DNA from: MGBC124762 sp048201935
GTDB lineage: Bacteria; Bacillota; Clostridia; Oscillospirales; Oscillospiraceae
Assembly: GCA_048201935.1 (NCBI GenBank)
Contig: DBFBGR010000006.1
Location: 1 to 39,140, forward strand
Length of the DNA stretch: 39,140 nt
Reading direction: 5' to 3'
Of the stretch, positions 21,581 to 30,834 are shown in pieces. The translations under genes were made by a program, and so were the position numbers. The notes beneath the pieces are model-generated. The model saw only the letters and a list, made by a program, of their open reading frames with translations, was not told the origin of the DNA and searched no databases. Positions within the stretch are counted from its first letter, which is position 1. Every line of letters starts with the position of its first letter.

Positions 21581-22903
21581 ATGTCAAAAAGCGCCGCGAG
21601 GCAGGTCTATTGGGGCGGCTTTACGCTGTGCGCGGTCATGGTGGTCCTGGGGCTCATCCTGGGCGATGTGTCGGAGCTTTTGCCCGGTCTGTGGCGTATT
21701 CTGCGAAGCCAAGACATCCTCATCTCCGACTACTTCGCCATTGCCGGACCAGCCGCCGCTTTTGTCAACGCCGCGGTGATCTTGGCCTTTTCTCTGGGAT
21801 TGATGCGGCTGTGCGAAATGCCTGTCAACGGCTATACCACCGTGGTCATGGGGTTGATGACCGGCTTTTCCTTCTTTGGCAAGAACCTCTTCAACACCCT
21901 GCCCATCGTGTTGGGAGCGGGGCTCTATGCCCTGGTCCGCCGCGAGCCCTTTTCCAAATATGCAGCCGCCGGGCTCATGGGCAGCGCCCTGGGGCCCTGC
22001 GTCAGCTTTTTCGCCTGGAGCGCCGACTGGGGCCATGTGGGTCTGAGCCTTGTGATCGGCGTGGTCATCGGCTTCTGTCTGCCGCCGCTGTCGGCCTACA
22101 CCTACAAGATCCAAAACGGCATGAACCTCTACAACATGGGCTTTGCCTGCGGCCTGCTGGCGCTGGTCATCGTCCCTGTCATGGCGGCCATGGGCCGCTC
22201 GCCCACGCAGAGCGCTCACCACTGGTCGACCCAGTACGCCCTGCCCATCGCCCTGTTTATGGGCGTTTTATGCGCTGTTTTCCTTGTGTTGGGCACAGCT
22301 TTGGAAGGCAAAAACGCCTGGCGGGGCCTGCGGGGCATTCTGAAGACCGCGGGCCGGGCCCCCAGCGACTACCTGCTGTCCTTTGGCCTGGGGGCTACGC
22401 TGGTGAACATGGGGCTGTGCGGCGCGGCGGCGCTGACCTATCTACTGCTCACCGGGGCGAACTTCAACGGCCCCATCCTAGGCGGCTTCTTTGCCATTTT
22501 GGGCTTTGCCGCCTTCGGCAAGCACCCGGGCAACATTATCCCCATCATGGCGGGGGTGGCCCTGGGCGGGGCGCTGCTCCACTCCTTTGACGCTCCGGCG
22601 GTGCAGATGGCGGCGCTCTTTGGCACCACGCTGGCTCCGCTGTCGGGCCACTTCGGCTGGCCCATTGGCGTGGCGGCGGGGTTTTTGCACTCGTGCATCG
22701 TCCTGCGGGCCGGGGTGGCCGCCGAGGGGGTCAACCTCTACAACAACGGCTTCTCCGCGGGTATTTTGGCCATCGTGCTCTACGCGGTGCTGACCCCGCT
22801 GTTTGCCCGCCGCCGCCGGCGCAACACCTGGAGCGAGGACGATTATTTCCATGTGGTGACCGAGGCCTCCGCCCAGGAGGCCCGGGACCAGTTGGAGGAG
22901 TGA
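21581..22903 (+). CDS. DUF1576 multi-pass membrane protein
   Basis: A 440-residue polytopic membrane protein with about twelve hydrophobic segments and a basic-then-acidic cytoplasmic tail (RRRRRNTWSEDDYF). It matches my memory of DUF1576, a Firmicutes family of unknown function. An internal duplication is visible: FFGKNLFNTLPI (98-109) aligns with AFGKHPGNIIPI (311-322), and NGMNLYNMGFACGLLALV (179-196) aligns with EGVNLYNNGFSAGILAIV (382-399). Such two-fold repeats are typical of transporters or channels. The RBS AGGAGGG is present. It follows ribF by 12 nt, so it is probably in the same transcript. Confidence 0.78.
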   Translation: MSKSAARQVYWGGFTLCAVMVVLGLILGDVSELLPGLWRILRSQDILISDYFAIAGPAAAFVNAAVILAFSLGLMRLCEMPVNGYTTVVMGLMTGFSFFGKNLFNTLPIVLGAGLYALVRREPFSKYAAAGLMGSALGPCVSFFAWSADWGHVGLSLVIGVVIGFCLPPLSAYTYKIQNGMNLYNMGFACGLLALVIVPVMAAMGRSPTQSAHHWSTQYALPIALFMGVLCAVFLVLGTALEGKNAWRGLRGILKTAGRAPSDYLLSFGLGATLVNMGLCGAAALTYLLLTGANFNGPILGGFFAILGFAAFGKHPGNIIPIMAGVALGGALLHSFDAPAVQMAALFGTTLAPLSGHFGWPIGVAAGFLHSCIVLRAGVAAEGVNLYNNGFSAGILAIVLYAVLTPLFARRRRRNTWSEDDYFHVVTEASAQEARDQLEE

Positions 22904-22909
22904 CCTGCC

Positions 22910-24280
22910 ATGGCACAGCTTGATATGACCCGGGGAGCGGTGGGCCGGGATATGCTCCGCTACGCCACGCCGCTGATCCTGGGCAACCTCTTTCAGCTCT
23001 CGTATAACCTAGTGGACAGCGTCATCGCCGGGCGGTTCATCGGCAAGGACGCTCTGGCGGCGGCGGGCACCGCCAGTCCCATTATGAACATCCTCATCCT
23101 GGGCATCTCGGGCCTCAGCGTAGGCGCGGGAGTGCTGATGAGCGAGTTTTTCGGCGCGGGGGAGCGGGAAAAGCTGAAGCGGGAGATGTCCACGGTGCTC
23201 CTCTTCGGCCTGATTTTTTCCCTATCCGCCGCCGCACTGGGCGTGGTCCTCACCACGCCCCTGCTGTGGGCGCTGGAGGTACCGGAGGACATCCTCTCCA
23301 TGACCGGGGCTTACGTCCGCGTCACCTTCCTGGGCGTGCCCTTTACCTACTTTTACAATACCCTGGCCGCCGGGCTCAAGGCGGTGGGCGACGCGAAAAC
23401 GCCCTTGAAATTTCTGGTGTTCTCCGCCTGTCTCAACGCCGCTTTAGACCTTATCCTCATCGTGGGGCTGGGACTGGGTCTTGTCTACTCGGCGGTGGCC
23501 ACGGTGGTGGCGGAGGGCTGCTCGGCGGTGATGGCGGCAGCCTACATCTACCGCAAGGTCCCCGAGCTGGCCCTGGGCCGGGAGGAGCTTCGGCTGGACA
23601 AGCCGCTGCTCAAGATCACCCTGCGCTACGGCTCCACCACCGCCATCCAGCAGTCCTGCCAGCCCATCGGCAAGCTCCTCATCCAGCGGTGCGTCAACTC
23701 CCTGGGGGTGGACGCTATGGCGGCCTTCAATGCCGTCACCCGCATCGACGACTTCGCCTTTACCCCTCAGCAATCCATTGCCCAGGCCATTACCACCTTC
23801 GTGGCCCAAAACCGGGGCCACGGCGTGCGCACCCTGGCCGACCGCAGGCGGGTCTATCAGGGCTTCCGGGTGGGCTTGGCCCTGGAGCTTGGCTACTGGG
23901 TGTGTATCTGCCTGGTGGCGGAGCTTCTGAACCGGCCCATCATGCTTTTGTTCACCGAGGAAAATACCGCCGCCGAGACCATCGCCATGGGCTGTACTTA
24001 CCTGACCGTCATGGGCTTTTTCTACATCATGCCCGGCCTGTCCAACGGCATCCAGGGCTTTTTCCGGGGTTGCGGACGGATGCGCATCACCCTGGTGTCC
24101 ACCTGCATCCAGGTGTTTTTCCGGGTGGGCGGGACCTACCTGCTGGCCCCGCGCGTCGGCATCGTGGGCGTGGCCCTGGCCTGCTGCGTGGGCTGGCTCT
24201 TTATGATGGGCTACGAGTACAGCTACTATTTTTGGAGCAAGGCCCGCTGGGACCGGGAGGAGAGGGCCTTCGGGACATAG
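22910..24280 (+). CDS. MATE-family multidrug/cation antiporter
   Basis: A 456-residue membrane protein of the MATE family, which exports cationic drugs or metabolites in exchange for sodium or protons. The N-terminus RDMLRYATPLILGNLFQLSYNLVDSVIAGRFIG is typical, split over the first helix pair, and the two six-helix halves are recognisable. The second half contains NAVTRIDDFAFTPQQSIAQAITTFVAQNRG, also a family pattern. The ATG is 6 nt after the DUF1576 stop, with GGAGGAG overlapping that stop. It is the last gene of the long plus-strand operon. Substrate unknown. Confidence 0.92.
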   Translation: MAQLDMTRGAVGRDMLRYATPLILGNLFQLSYNLVDSVIAGRFIGKDALAAAGTASPIMNILILGISGLSVGAGVLMSEFFGAGEREKLKREMSTVLLFGLIFSLSAAALGVVLTTPLLWALEVPEDILSMTGAYVRVTFLGVPFTYFYNTLAAGLKAVGDAKTPLKFLVFSACLNAALDLILIVGLGLGLVYSAVATVVAEGCSAVMAAAYIYRKVPELALGREELRLDKPLLKITLRYGSTTAIQQSCQPIGKLLIQRCVNSLGVDAMAAFNAVTRIDDFAFTPQQSIAQAITTFVAQNRGHGVRTLADRRRVYQGFRVGLALELGYWVCICLVAELLNRPIMLLFTEENTAAETIAMGCTYLTVMGFFYIMPGLSNGIQGFFRGCGRMRITLVSTCIQVFFRVGGTYLLAPRVGIVGVALACCVGWLFMMGYEYSYYFWSKARWDREERAFGT

Positions 24281-24308
24281 AGTCCGGCGCTGCAAGTCCA
24301 TAAACGCA

Positions 24309-24342
24309 AAAGAGCGTGGAGCCGAGGCTCCACGCTCTTTTT
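24309..24342. terminator. Bidirectional terminator between the MATE gene and glgP
   Basis: A 14-bp perfect stem (24309-24322 with 24327-24340) with loop CGAG and T or U runs on both strands. It ends the plus-strand translation operon and the minus-strand glgP transcript. Confidence 0.93.
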
Positions 24343-24355
24343 ACTTGCGTTGTGC

Positions 24356-26788
24356 TCAATCCTTACGCACGGGCACGTGCCAGATGTTCTGGGCGTACTC
24401 GGCCACCGCCCGGTCGGCGGCGAAGAGGCCGGAGCGGGCGATGTTGACCAGGGCCATCTGGTTCCACTTCTTGGGGTCCAGATAGGTCTCCCCGGCCAAG
24501 GACTGGGCGGCCCGGTAGCTCTCGAAGTCGGCCAGCAGGAAGTACTGGTCGGCCATGCCGCCGCCGGGGGCGAAGAGCAGGGAGTTGACGATGTCGGTAT
24601 AGCTCACGCCGTCGTCAAAGCCCCGGGTCATCTGGTCCAGGATGCGGCGCAGGGTCTCGTTCTGGTTGTAGTACTCATAGGAGCGGTAGCCCTGCTGGAC
24701 CTTGGTGGCCACCTCCTGGGCGGTGAGGCCAAAGAGGAACATGTTGTCCTCGCCCACCTGCTGGCACATTTCCACGTTAGCGCCGTCCAGGGTGCCGATG
24801 GTCAGCGCGCCGTTCATCATGAACTTCATGTTGCCCGTGCCGCTGGCCTCCTTGCCGGCGGTGGAGATCTGCTCGGACAGCTCCGCCGCGGGCATGAGCC
24901 GCTCGGCCAGGGAGACGCGGTAGTTCTCCAGGAAGACCACCTGGAGCCGGTCCTTGCAGGCGGGGTCCTTGTTCACGGTGTCGGCCAGGGAGTTGATGAG
25001 GTGGATGATCTGCTTGGCCATGGCGTAGCCCGGGGCGGCCTTGGCGCCGAAGAGGTACACCCGGGGGGTGAAGGTGAACTTGGGGTCGTCCTTGAGGCGC
25101 TGGTAGAGGTAGATGATGTGCATGGCGTTCAAAAGCTGGCGCTTATACTCGTGGAGCCGCTTTACCTGCACGTCGAACATGGCGTCGGTGTTGAGGACCA
25201 CGCCGGTCTCCTTGGCGTACCAGTCGGCAAAGGACTTCTTGTTGGCGGCCTTGATCTCCGCCAGGCGCTTGGCGGTGGCCACCGGGGCCTTCTTCTCCAG
25301 CTGGACCATCAGCTCGGGGTGGAGCAGGTAATCTCCCGCGCCGCCGATGGCCTCGCGCATGAGCTGGTCCAGGCCCGGGTTGATCTGGGCCAGCCAGCGG
25401 CGGTGGTCGATGCCGTTGGTGACGTTGAGGAACTTCTTGGGGGTGCGGCGGTAGGCGTCGTTGAAGACATCGTTCTTCAGGATGTCGGAGTGGAGAGCAG
25501 ACACACCGTTGATGGCCTGGCAGGCGCAGATGCAGAGGTTGGCCATGCGGACCTGGCCGTCCCAAATGATGGCGTTGCGGGCCACCCGGTCCATGTCGCC
25601 GTGGAACTCCTGCTCCAGTTGGCGCTGGTACTTGCCCGAGATCTCGTCCAAGATCAGCCAGATCCGGGGCAGCAGGGAGATGATGAGGTCCTGGGGCCAG
25701 CGCTCTAAGGCCTCGGCCAGGACGGTATGGTTGGTGTAGGAGACGGTATGGGTGGTGATATACCACGCGTCATCCCAGCTATAGCCCTCCTCGTCCAGCA
25801 AAATACGCATCAGCTCGGGGATGACCAGGGTGGGATGGGTGTCGTTGATCTGGATGGCGTGCTTTTCATGGAAATTGCGCAGAGTGCCGTACTTGGCCTT
25901 GTGCTTGCGCACGATGGACTGGATGGTGGCGGACACGAAGAAATACTGCTGGCGCAGGCGCAGCATCTTGCCCTCGGTGTGGTTGTCCTCGGGGTAGAGG
26001 ACCTTGGCGATGGCCTCGGCGGTGGCCTTTTCCTCCACGGCCTTGACGTAGTCGCCCGAGGAGAAGCGGGTCAGGTCCACGGGGGTGGGGCTCTTGGCGT
26101 CCCACAGGCGCAGACGGTTGGTGTGGTTGGTCTTGTAGCCGGCGATCTTCATATCCCGGGGCACGGCCAAAACGGTGGTATAGCCGGTGTGGCGGGTGAC
26201 GTGCTTGCCGTTTTCAAAGCCTACCTCCACCTGGCCGCCGAAGTGGACCTCCTCGGTGTCCTCCGAACGGGTGACCAGCCACGCGTCGCCTAGCTGCAGC
26301 CAGTTGTCGGGCAGCTCCACCTGCTGGCCGTCCACGATCTTCTGCTTGAAGATGCCCAGCTCGTAGCAGATGGAATAGCCCGTGGCGGGGATCTCCTGGG
26401 TGGCGGTGGACTCCAGATAGCAGGCGGCCAGGCGGCCCAGACCGCCGTTGCCCAGGCCCGCGTCGGGCTCCAGCTCGAAGAGGTCGGAGGCGGAGAAGCC
26501 CAGGGAGTCCAGGGCCTCCTTGAGCTGGGGCAGGACCCCCAGGTTGAAGGCATTCTTCTCCAGAGAACGGCCCACCAGGAACTCCAGGGACAGATAGTGG
26601 ACGTGCCGGGCGTTGGTCTTCTGCGTCTTTTCCCGGGTCTCCACCCGGTTGCCCGACATGATGTCCCGCAGCACCAGGGCGCAGGTCTGGAACATATCGG
26701 CGTTGGTGGCCTCGTTCACGTCCCGGCCGAAGGTGCGGCGGAGCTTATCCACCATCAATTTGGAGAGCTGCTTGGAGGTATAACCCAT
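24356..26788 (-). CDS. glgP: Glycogen/maltodextrin phosphorylase
   Basis: An 810-residue PLP-dependent enzyme that releases glucose-1-phosphate from glycogen or maltodextrin. The PLP-binding lysine is Lys655 in GTGNMKFMMNGALTIGTLDG. Other family blocks are EPDAGLGNGGLGRLAACYLES, the substrate loop INDTHPTLVIPELMRILLDEEG, and RVSLAERLMPAAELSEQISTAG, each covered only in part here. The length matches the GT35 family. The ATG at 26788 follows the weak site AGGAT. It lies downstream of glgA but after an internal terminator, so it may have its own promoter; TATACT about 40-45 nt upstream is a possible -10. It is the degradative partner of the operon upstream. Confidence 0.96.
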   Translation of the reverse strand: MGYTSKQLSKLMVDKLRRTFGRDVNEATNADMFQTCALVLRDIMSGNRVETREKTQKTNARHVHYLSLEFLVGRSLEKNAFNLGVLPQLKEALDSLGFSASDLFELEPDAGLGNGGLGRLAACYLESTATQEIPATGYSICYELGIFKQKIVDGQQVELPDNWLQLGDAWLVTRSEDTEEVHFGGQVEVGFENGKHVTRHTGYTTVLAVPRDMKIAGYKTNHTNRLRLWDAKSPTPVDLTRFSSGDYVKAVEEKATAEAIAKVLYPEDNHTEGKMLRLRQQYFFVSATIQSIVRKHKAKYGTLRNFHEKHAIQINDTHPTLVIPELMRILLDEEGYSWDDAWYITTHTVSYTNHTVLAEALERWPQDLIISLLPRIWLILDEISGKYQRQLEQEFHGDMDRVARNAIIWDGQVRMANLCICACQAINGVSALHSDILKNDVFNDAYRRTPKKFLNVTNGIDHRRWLAQINPGLDQLMREAIGGAGDYLLHPELMVQLEKKAPVATAKRLAEIKAANKKSFADWYAKETGVVLNTDAMFDVQVKRLHEYKRQLLNAMHIIYLYQRLKDDPKFTFTPRVYLFGAKAAPGYAMAKQIIHLINSLADTVNKDPACKDRLQVVFLENYRVSLAERLMPAAELSEQISTAGKEASGTGNMKFMMNGALTIGTLDGANVEMCQQVGEDNMFLFGLTAQEVATKVQQGYRSYEYYNQNETLRRILDQMTRGFDDGVSYTDIVNSLLFAPGGGMADQYFLLADFESYRAAQSLAGETYLDPKKWNQMALVNIARSGLFAADRAVAEYAQNIWHVPVRKD

Positions 26789-26875
26789 AAGTGTGATCCT
26801 GCCTTTCTTGCGACGTTGTCTTGTATAGTATATGTCGTTGAGAGGGGCCGTGTTGGCCCAAAGAGCAAAAAATAA

Positions 26876-26907
26876 GGTGTCTGAGGTCGAATTCGACCCC
26901 AGACACC
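26876..26907 (-). terminator. Terminator after glgA
   Basis: On the minus strand, GGTGTCTG pairs with CAGACACC and the interior GGTCGAATTCGACC is self-complementary, giving a long stem. UUAUUUUUUGC follows. It separates the glgBCDA transcript from glgP, though read-through is possible. Confidence 0.85.
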
Positions 26908-26922
26908 TAGTATATACAAAAC

Positions 26923-28359
26923 TTATTTCCCTGTCAAGCGGTGGTAGATGTCCAAATAGGCCTTGGCGGACACGTTCCAGGAGAAATCGGCGGTCATGGC
27001 GTTGACCTGGAGCTTCTTGAACTCCTTGGGATAGTCGTAGTAGAGGCCAACGGCGCTCTCCAGCACGTGGAGCATGTCGTGGGCGTTCACGTCGGTGAAG
27101 GTAAAGCCCGTGCCCTCGCCGGTAACGTAGTTGTAGGGCAGGACGCTATCTTTGAGCCCGCCGGTCTCCCGGACCACGGGCAGCGTGCCGTAGCGCATGG
27201 CGATCATCTGGGAAAGGCCGCAGGGCTCGGCGATGGAGGGCATCAAGAAGAGGTCCGCGCCGGCGTAAATGAGGTTGGAGAGCTGCGCGGAGTACATGAT
27301 CTGGGCGGAGAACCGGCCCGGATACTGCCCCGCGGCCCGGCGGAAGGCCTCCTCAAAGGCCCAGTCGCCGGTGCCCAGCACCACCATCTGGAGATCCATG
27401 CGCATGATGTCGTGGAGCACGGCGTTCACAAGGTCAAAGCCCTTGTGGCTCACCAGCCGCGACACGCAGGCCACGATGGGCACCCGGGGGTCCACGTTGA
27501 GCCCAACGGTCTTCTGGAGCTCCTCCTTGCAGACCTTTTTGCCCGCCAGGGAGCGGGAGGTGAACTTCTTGGGCAGCTTTTCGTCCTTGGCGGGGTTATA
27601 GAGCTCGGTGTCGATGCCGTTCAAGATGCCCGAGATCTTGCCGCCGCACTCGCTCACCACGCCCTCCAGGCCGTGGCCGTAGAAGGAGTAGTTCAGCTCG
27701 TGGGCGTAGGTGGGGGAGACGGTGGTGATCCAATCCGAGGCGTAGATGGCGCCCTTCATCAGGTTCACGTCATCGTGGTAGGCCAGCATCTTCTCGTTGA
27801 AGTAGCTGTCGCTGAGGCCAAACAGGTCCTGGAGGGTCTGCTTGCCGTAGCGGCCCTGGTACTCGATGTTGTGGATGGTGAACACCGTCCGGGCGTTCTC
27901 TAGCTGGGGCCTGCGCCAGCGCTCCTCCATCAGGTAGATGGGCACCAACGCCGTCTGCCAGTCGTTGCAGTGGATCACGTCGGGATACCAGTCCAACTGA
28001 CAGGGGGTCTCCAAAACGGCCTTGGAGAAGAAGCCGAAGCGCTCGCCGTCGTCGTAGTGGCCATAGATCTGGCTGCGGCGGAAGTAGTACTCGTTGTCCA
28101 GGAACCAGTAGGTCACCCCGTCCTTCTCCAGCTCGAACACGCCGCAGTAGGGGGTGCGCCAGGCCAGGCTGACGTAGAAGTACTTCAGGAAGGTCATCTG
28201 GTCCCGCCAAGCGGGGCCGATGGCCTCGTAAAGGGGCAGGATGACCTTGACGTTGTGGCCCTCCTTGGCCAGAGCCACAGGCAGGGATCCGGCCACGTCG
28301 GCCAGGCCGCCGGTCTTGATAAAGGGGGCCACCTCAGAGGCGGCAAAGAGGATATTCAT
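26923..28359 (-). CDS. glgA: Glycogen synthase (ADP-glucose type)
   Basis: A 478-residue GT5 glucosyltransferase that extends alpha-1,4-glucan chains from ADP-glucose. The N-terminal ADP-glucose motif is KTGGLADV, starting at Lys15. The C-terminal domain has the family block SIAEPCGLSQMIAMRYGTLPVVRETGGL, with the catalytic glutamate in the EPCG context. The length is typical of bacterial enzymes. The ATG at 28359 follows AAGGAG. It is separated from glgD by a 157-nt region full of hairpins, unlike the overlapping junctions of the other genes in the operon. Confidence 0.96.
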   Translation of the reverse strand: MNILFAASEVAPFIKTGGLADVAGSLPVALAKEGHNVKVILPLYEAIGPAWRDQMTFLKYFYVSLAWRTPYCGVFELEKDGVTYWFLDNEYYFRRSQIYGHYDDGERFGFFSKAVLETPCQLDWYPDVIHCNDWQTALVPIYLMEERWRRPQLENARTVFTIHNIEYQGRYGKQTLQDLFGLSDSYFNEKMLAYHDDVNLMKGAIYASDWITTVSPTYAHELNYSFYGHGLEGVVSECGGKISGILNGIDTELYNPAKDEKLPKKFTSRSLAGKKVCKEELQKTVGLNVDPRVPIVACVSRLVSHKGFDLVNAVLHDIMRMDLQMVVLGTGDWAFEEAFRRAAGQYPGRFSAQIMYSAQLSNLIYAGADLFLMPSIAEPCGLSQMIAMRYGTLPVVRETGGLKDSVLPYNYVTGEGTGFTFTDVNAHDMLHVLESAVGLYYDYPKEFKKLQVNAMTADFSWNVSAKAYLDIYHRLTGK

Positions 28360-28406
28360 ACGGTTCTCCTTTCAGTGGAGTCGGAACGCAGAATAGAACT
28401 AAGGGA

Positions 28407-28526
28407 CCCACCGCGAGGTGGGACGCGCCGCAAGGCGGCGCGTAAATTTCCCGCACAGCGGGGAACTTGCGGAAGGTCGGCTTCGCCGACCTGAGCAACA
28501 TAATCAGAGCAAGTGTTTACACTTGC
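28407..28526. repeat. Array of five hairpins between glgD and glgA
   Basis: Consecutive inverted repeats: CCCACC/GGTGGG (28407-28422), ACGCGCCGC/GCGGCGCGT (28423-28443), TTCCCGC with GCGGGGAA (28448-28465, one bulge), AGGTCGGC/GCCGACCT (28474-28492) and GCAAGTG/CACTTGC (28509-28526, including the glgD stop). None has a U run on the minus strand. The pattern resembles REP/BIME-type elements that stabilise mRNA or separate expression of operon genes. Dispersed copies could not be checked. Confidence 0.6.
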
Positions 28527-29629
28527 GAGCCCTTGGCGATGGCGATGGGGTAGCTCTCGTGGCCCATGAGCATCCGCCCGGGGTTGATGAGCACGTCCTT
28601 GTCGGTGATGGCGTACTGCAAGGTCGCTCCCGCGCCCACGTGAGTGCCCTGGAAGAGGATGCAGTGGCTGAGCCGCGCGCCCTTCTCCACCGTCACACCA
28701 CGGAAGAGGATGCAGTGGTCCACCTCGCCCTCTACCTTGCAGCCGTCGGCGATGAGGGAATCCACCGCCCGGCTGTCGGGGCCGTAGTAGGTGGAGGGGT
28801 TGGACTGGTCTTTGGTCTTGATGGGGAAACGGGGGTCGAAGAGGTTGGCGCGCACCGCCGGGTCCAAAAGCTCCATGGAGTGCTCATAATAAGCGCCCAC
28901 GGTGTGGAACCGGCCCACGTAGCCGTTGAACTCGTAGGTGTGGATGTGCAGCCGGTCCTTCATGGCCAGGATGACGCCCTCGGAGAAGGAGTGGATGCTG
29001 TGGGTGGCGCAGTGGTCCACCACGCTGAGAAGTAGCTGCTTGGAGAGGATGTACACCTCCAGAGACTCGCAACCCATGGGGCTCTTGGGGTGGACGAACA
29101 CGTCGGTGACCCGGCCCTCGGGGTTGGAGGAGAGATAGGTACACGAGCGGGGCTCGCCCACGTTCTGGCAGGTGACCACGGTGGTGATGTCCGCCTTGGT
29201 GGACAGGTGCTGCTCATAGATATCCTGAATGGGCAGGTTGGCGGCCAGGTCGCCGCCAGCCAGGATGACGTAGTCCTGACGGATGTTCTCCAGGTAGGAG
29301 CGCACCCCGGCCAGGGAGTCCATGCGGCCATAGTAGTCGCTGGAGATGGCGTCGGCGTAGCCGAAGGGGGGCAGGATGCGAAGGCCGCCGTGCTTGCGCG
29401 ACAGGTCCCAATCCTTGCCCGAGCCCACGTGGTCCAGCAAAGACTGGTAGCTGGAGTGGACGATGAGTCCCACGTCGGTGACCCCGGCGTTGACCATGCT
29501 GGACAGGGTGAAGTCCACCAGGCGGTAGCGTCCGCCGAAGGGGATGGAGCAGGTGTTGCGGTGCTGGGTCAGCTCCCGCAGGTCCTTGTTGGACCGATAG
29601 GCGAATACAAGTCCATGGAGGTTATTCAT
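28517..29629 (-). CDS. glgD: ADP-glucose pyrophosphorylase-like regulatory subunit GlgD
   Basis: A 370-residue paralogue of GlgC, found in Firmicutes, where it combines with GlgC and alters its activity. It keeps the nucleotidyltransferase fold (CSIPFGGRYRLVDFTLSSMVNAG) and the C-terminal left-handed beta-helix with hexapeptide-like repeats (CILFRGVTVEKGARLSHCIL). The N-terminal pyrophosphate loop is degenerate: GlgC has LLAGGQGSRLKALT, while GlgD opens LHGLVFAYRSNKDLRELT. It is also shorter than GlgC. The start ATG overlaps the glgC stop by 4 nt. It is likely weakly active or inactive alone and modulatory. Confidence 0.94.
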   Translation of the reverse strand: MNNLHGLVFAYRSNKDLRELTQHRNTCSIPFGGRYRLVDFTLSSMVNAGVTDVGLIVHSSYQSLLDHVGSGKDWDLSRKHGGLRILPPFGYADAISSDYYGRMDSLAGVRSYLENIRQDYVILAGGDLAANLPIQDIYEQHLSTKADITTVVTCQNVGEPRSCTYLSSNPEGRVTDVFVHPKSPMGCESLEVYILSKQLLLSVVDHCATHSIHSFSEGVILAMKDRLHIHTYEFNGYVGRFHTVGAYYEHSMELLDPAVRANLFDPRFPIKTKDQSNPSTYYGPDSRAVDSLIADGCKVEGEVDHCILFRGVTVEKGARLSHCILFQGTHVGAGATLQYAITDKDVLINPGRMLMGHESYPIAIAKGSQV

Positions 29630-30834
29630 GCCTTCGCGCCCTCCTTTACGTTTTTGGTCACCATGGCCGCCGGGGCCACGTGGGCCTTCTTGCCCACCTT
29701 CACCCCGCCGGCGATGACGGCGATGCCCCAGTCCTCCTTGCCCGTGGGCTTGGAGCCCACCACGGCGTTGGCCTCGATGACCGCGCCCTCGGCCACGATG
29801 GAGTAGTCCACCTTGGCCCCGGCCTTCACCACCGCGCCGGGCATGAGAATGGAGTATTTCACGCTGGCGCCGGGCTCTACGGTGACCGAGTGGAAGAGCA
29901 CGCTGTGCTCCACGTCGCCCTCCACCGAACAGCCGCCGGTGAGCAGGGAGTGGTCGATCTTAGCGTCGGAGCCCACGTAGTGGGGCGGCTTGGTGGGGGT
30001 ACGGGCAAAGATGGGCCAATCGTCGTCAAAGAGGTTCACGCCGTTGTCCGCCGCCAGCATGTCCATGTTGGCGTCCCAGAGGGAGTCGATGGTGCCCACG
30101 TCACGCCAGTAGCCCGCGAAGCGGTAGACGTGCAGATGCTCGCCCTTGGCCAGCATGGTGGGGATGATGTTCTTGCCGAAGTCGTTGGAGCTCTTGGGGT
30201 CCTTCTCATCGTCGATGAGGTACTTCCGGAGCTTCGACCAGGTGAAGATGTAGATGCCCATGGAGGCCAGGTTGCTCTTGGGCTTTTTGGGCTTCTCCTC
30301 GAACTCGTAGACCTTGTCGTCCCCGTCCACGTTCATGATGCCCATGCGGGAGGCCTCCTCCATGGGCACCTCCTGGACGGCGATGGTCAGGTCGGCGCCC
30401 GTCTGCTTGTGCTGGCGGAGCATGTCGGCGTAGTCCATCTTGTAGATGTGATCGCCCGAGAGGATGAGCACGTAGTCGGGGTCATACTGGTCGATGAAGT
30501 TGATATTCTGGAAGATGGCGTTGGCGGTGCCCTTGTACCAAGAGCCCTCCTCGTTCTCGCCCAGATAGGGGGGCAGGATGTGTACGCCGCCGTCGGAGCG
30601 GTCCAGGTCCCAGGGCTCGCCGTTGCCGATGTAGGAGTTCAGCTCCAGGGGGCGGTACTGGGTGAGCACGCCCACGGTGTCGATGCCGGAGTTGACGCAG
30701 TTAGACAGCGGGAAGTCGATGATGCGGTACTTGCCCCCAAAGGGGACGGCAGGCTTTGCCACATGGCGGGTGAGGGCCTTCAGACGGCTGCCCTGTCCGC
30801 CGGCCAGCAGCATGGCCACACATTCTTTTTTCAC
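29626..30834 (-). CDS. glgC: Glucose-1-phosphate adenylyltransferase
   Basis: A 402-residue enzyme that makes ADP-glucose from ATP and glucose-1-phosphate, the committed step of bacterial glycogen synthesis. Visible motifs are MLLAGGQGSRLKALT (substrate loop), KPAVPFGGKYRIIDFPLSNCVNSG, the metal-binding aspartate in ILSGDHIYKMDYADML, and MGIYIFTW. The beta-helix domain at the C-terminus (GCSVEGDVEHSVLFHSVTVE) completes it. It overlaps glgB and glgD by 4 nt each (ATGA junctions), so the three are translationally coupled. Together with GlgD it feeds GlgA. Confidence 0.96.
   Translation of the reverse strand: MKKECVAMLLAGGQGSRLKALTRHVAKPAVPFGGKYRIIDFPLSNCVNSGIDTVGVLTQYRPLELNSYIGNGEPWDLDRSDGGVHILPPYLGENEEGSWYKGTANAIFQNINFIDQYDPDYVLILSGDHIYKMDYADMLRQHKQTGADLTIAVQEVPMEEASRMGIMNVDGDDKVYEFEEKPKKPKSNLASMGIYIFTWSKLRKYLIDDEKDPKSSNDFGKNIIPTMLAKGEHLHVYRFAGYWRDVGTIDSLWDANMDMLAADNGVNLFDDDWPIFARTPTKPPHYVGSDAKIDHSLLTGGCSVEGDVEHSVLFHSVTVEPGASVKYSILMPGAVVKAGAKVDYSIVAEGAVIEANAVVGSKPTGKEDWGIAVIAGGVKVGKKAHVAPAAMVTKNVKEGAKA

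Noticed and set aside
28360..28516. CRISPR-like array between glgD and glgA
   Set aside because: The palindromes differ from each other in sequence and length, and there are no unique spacers of constant size.
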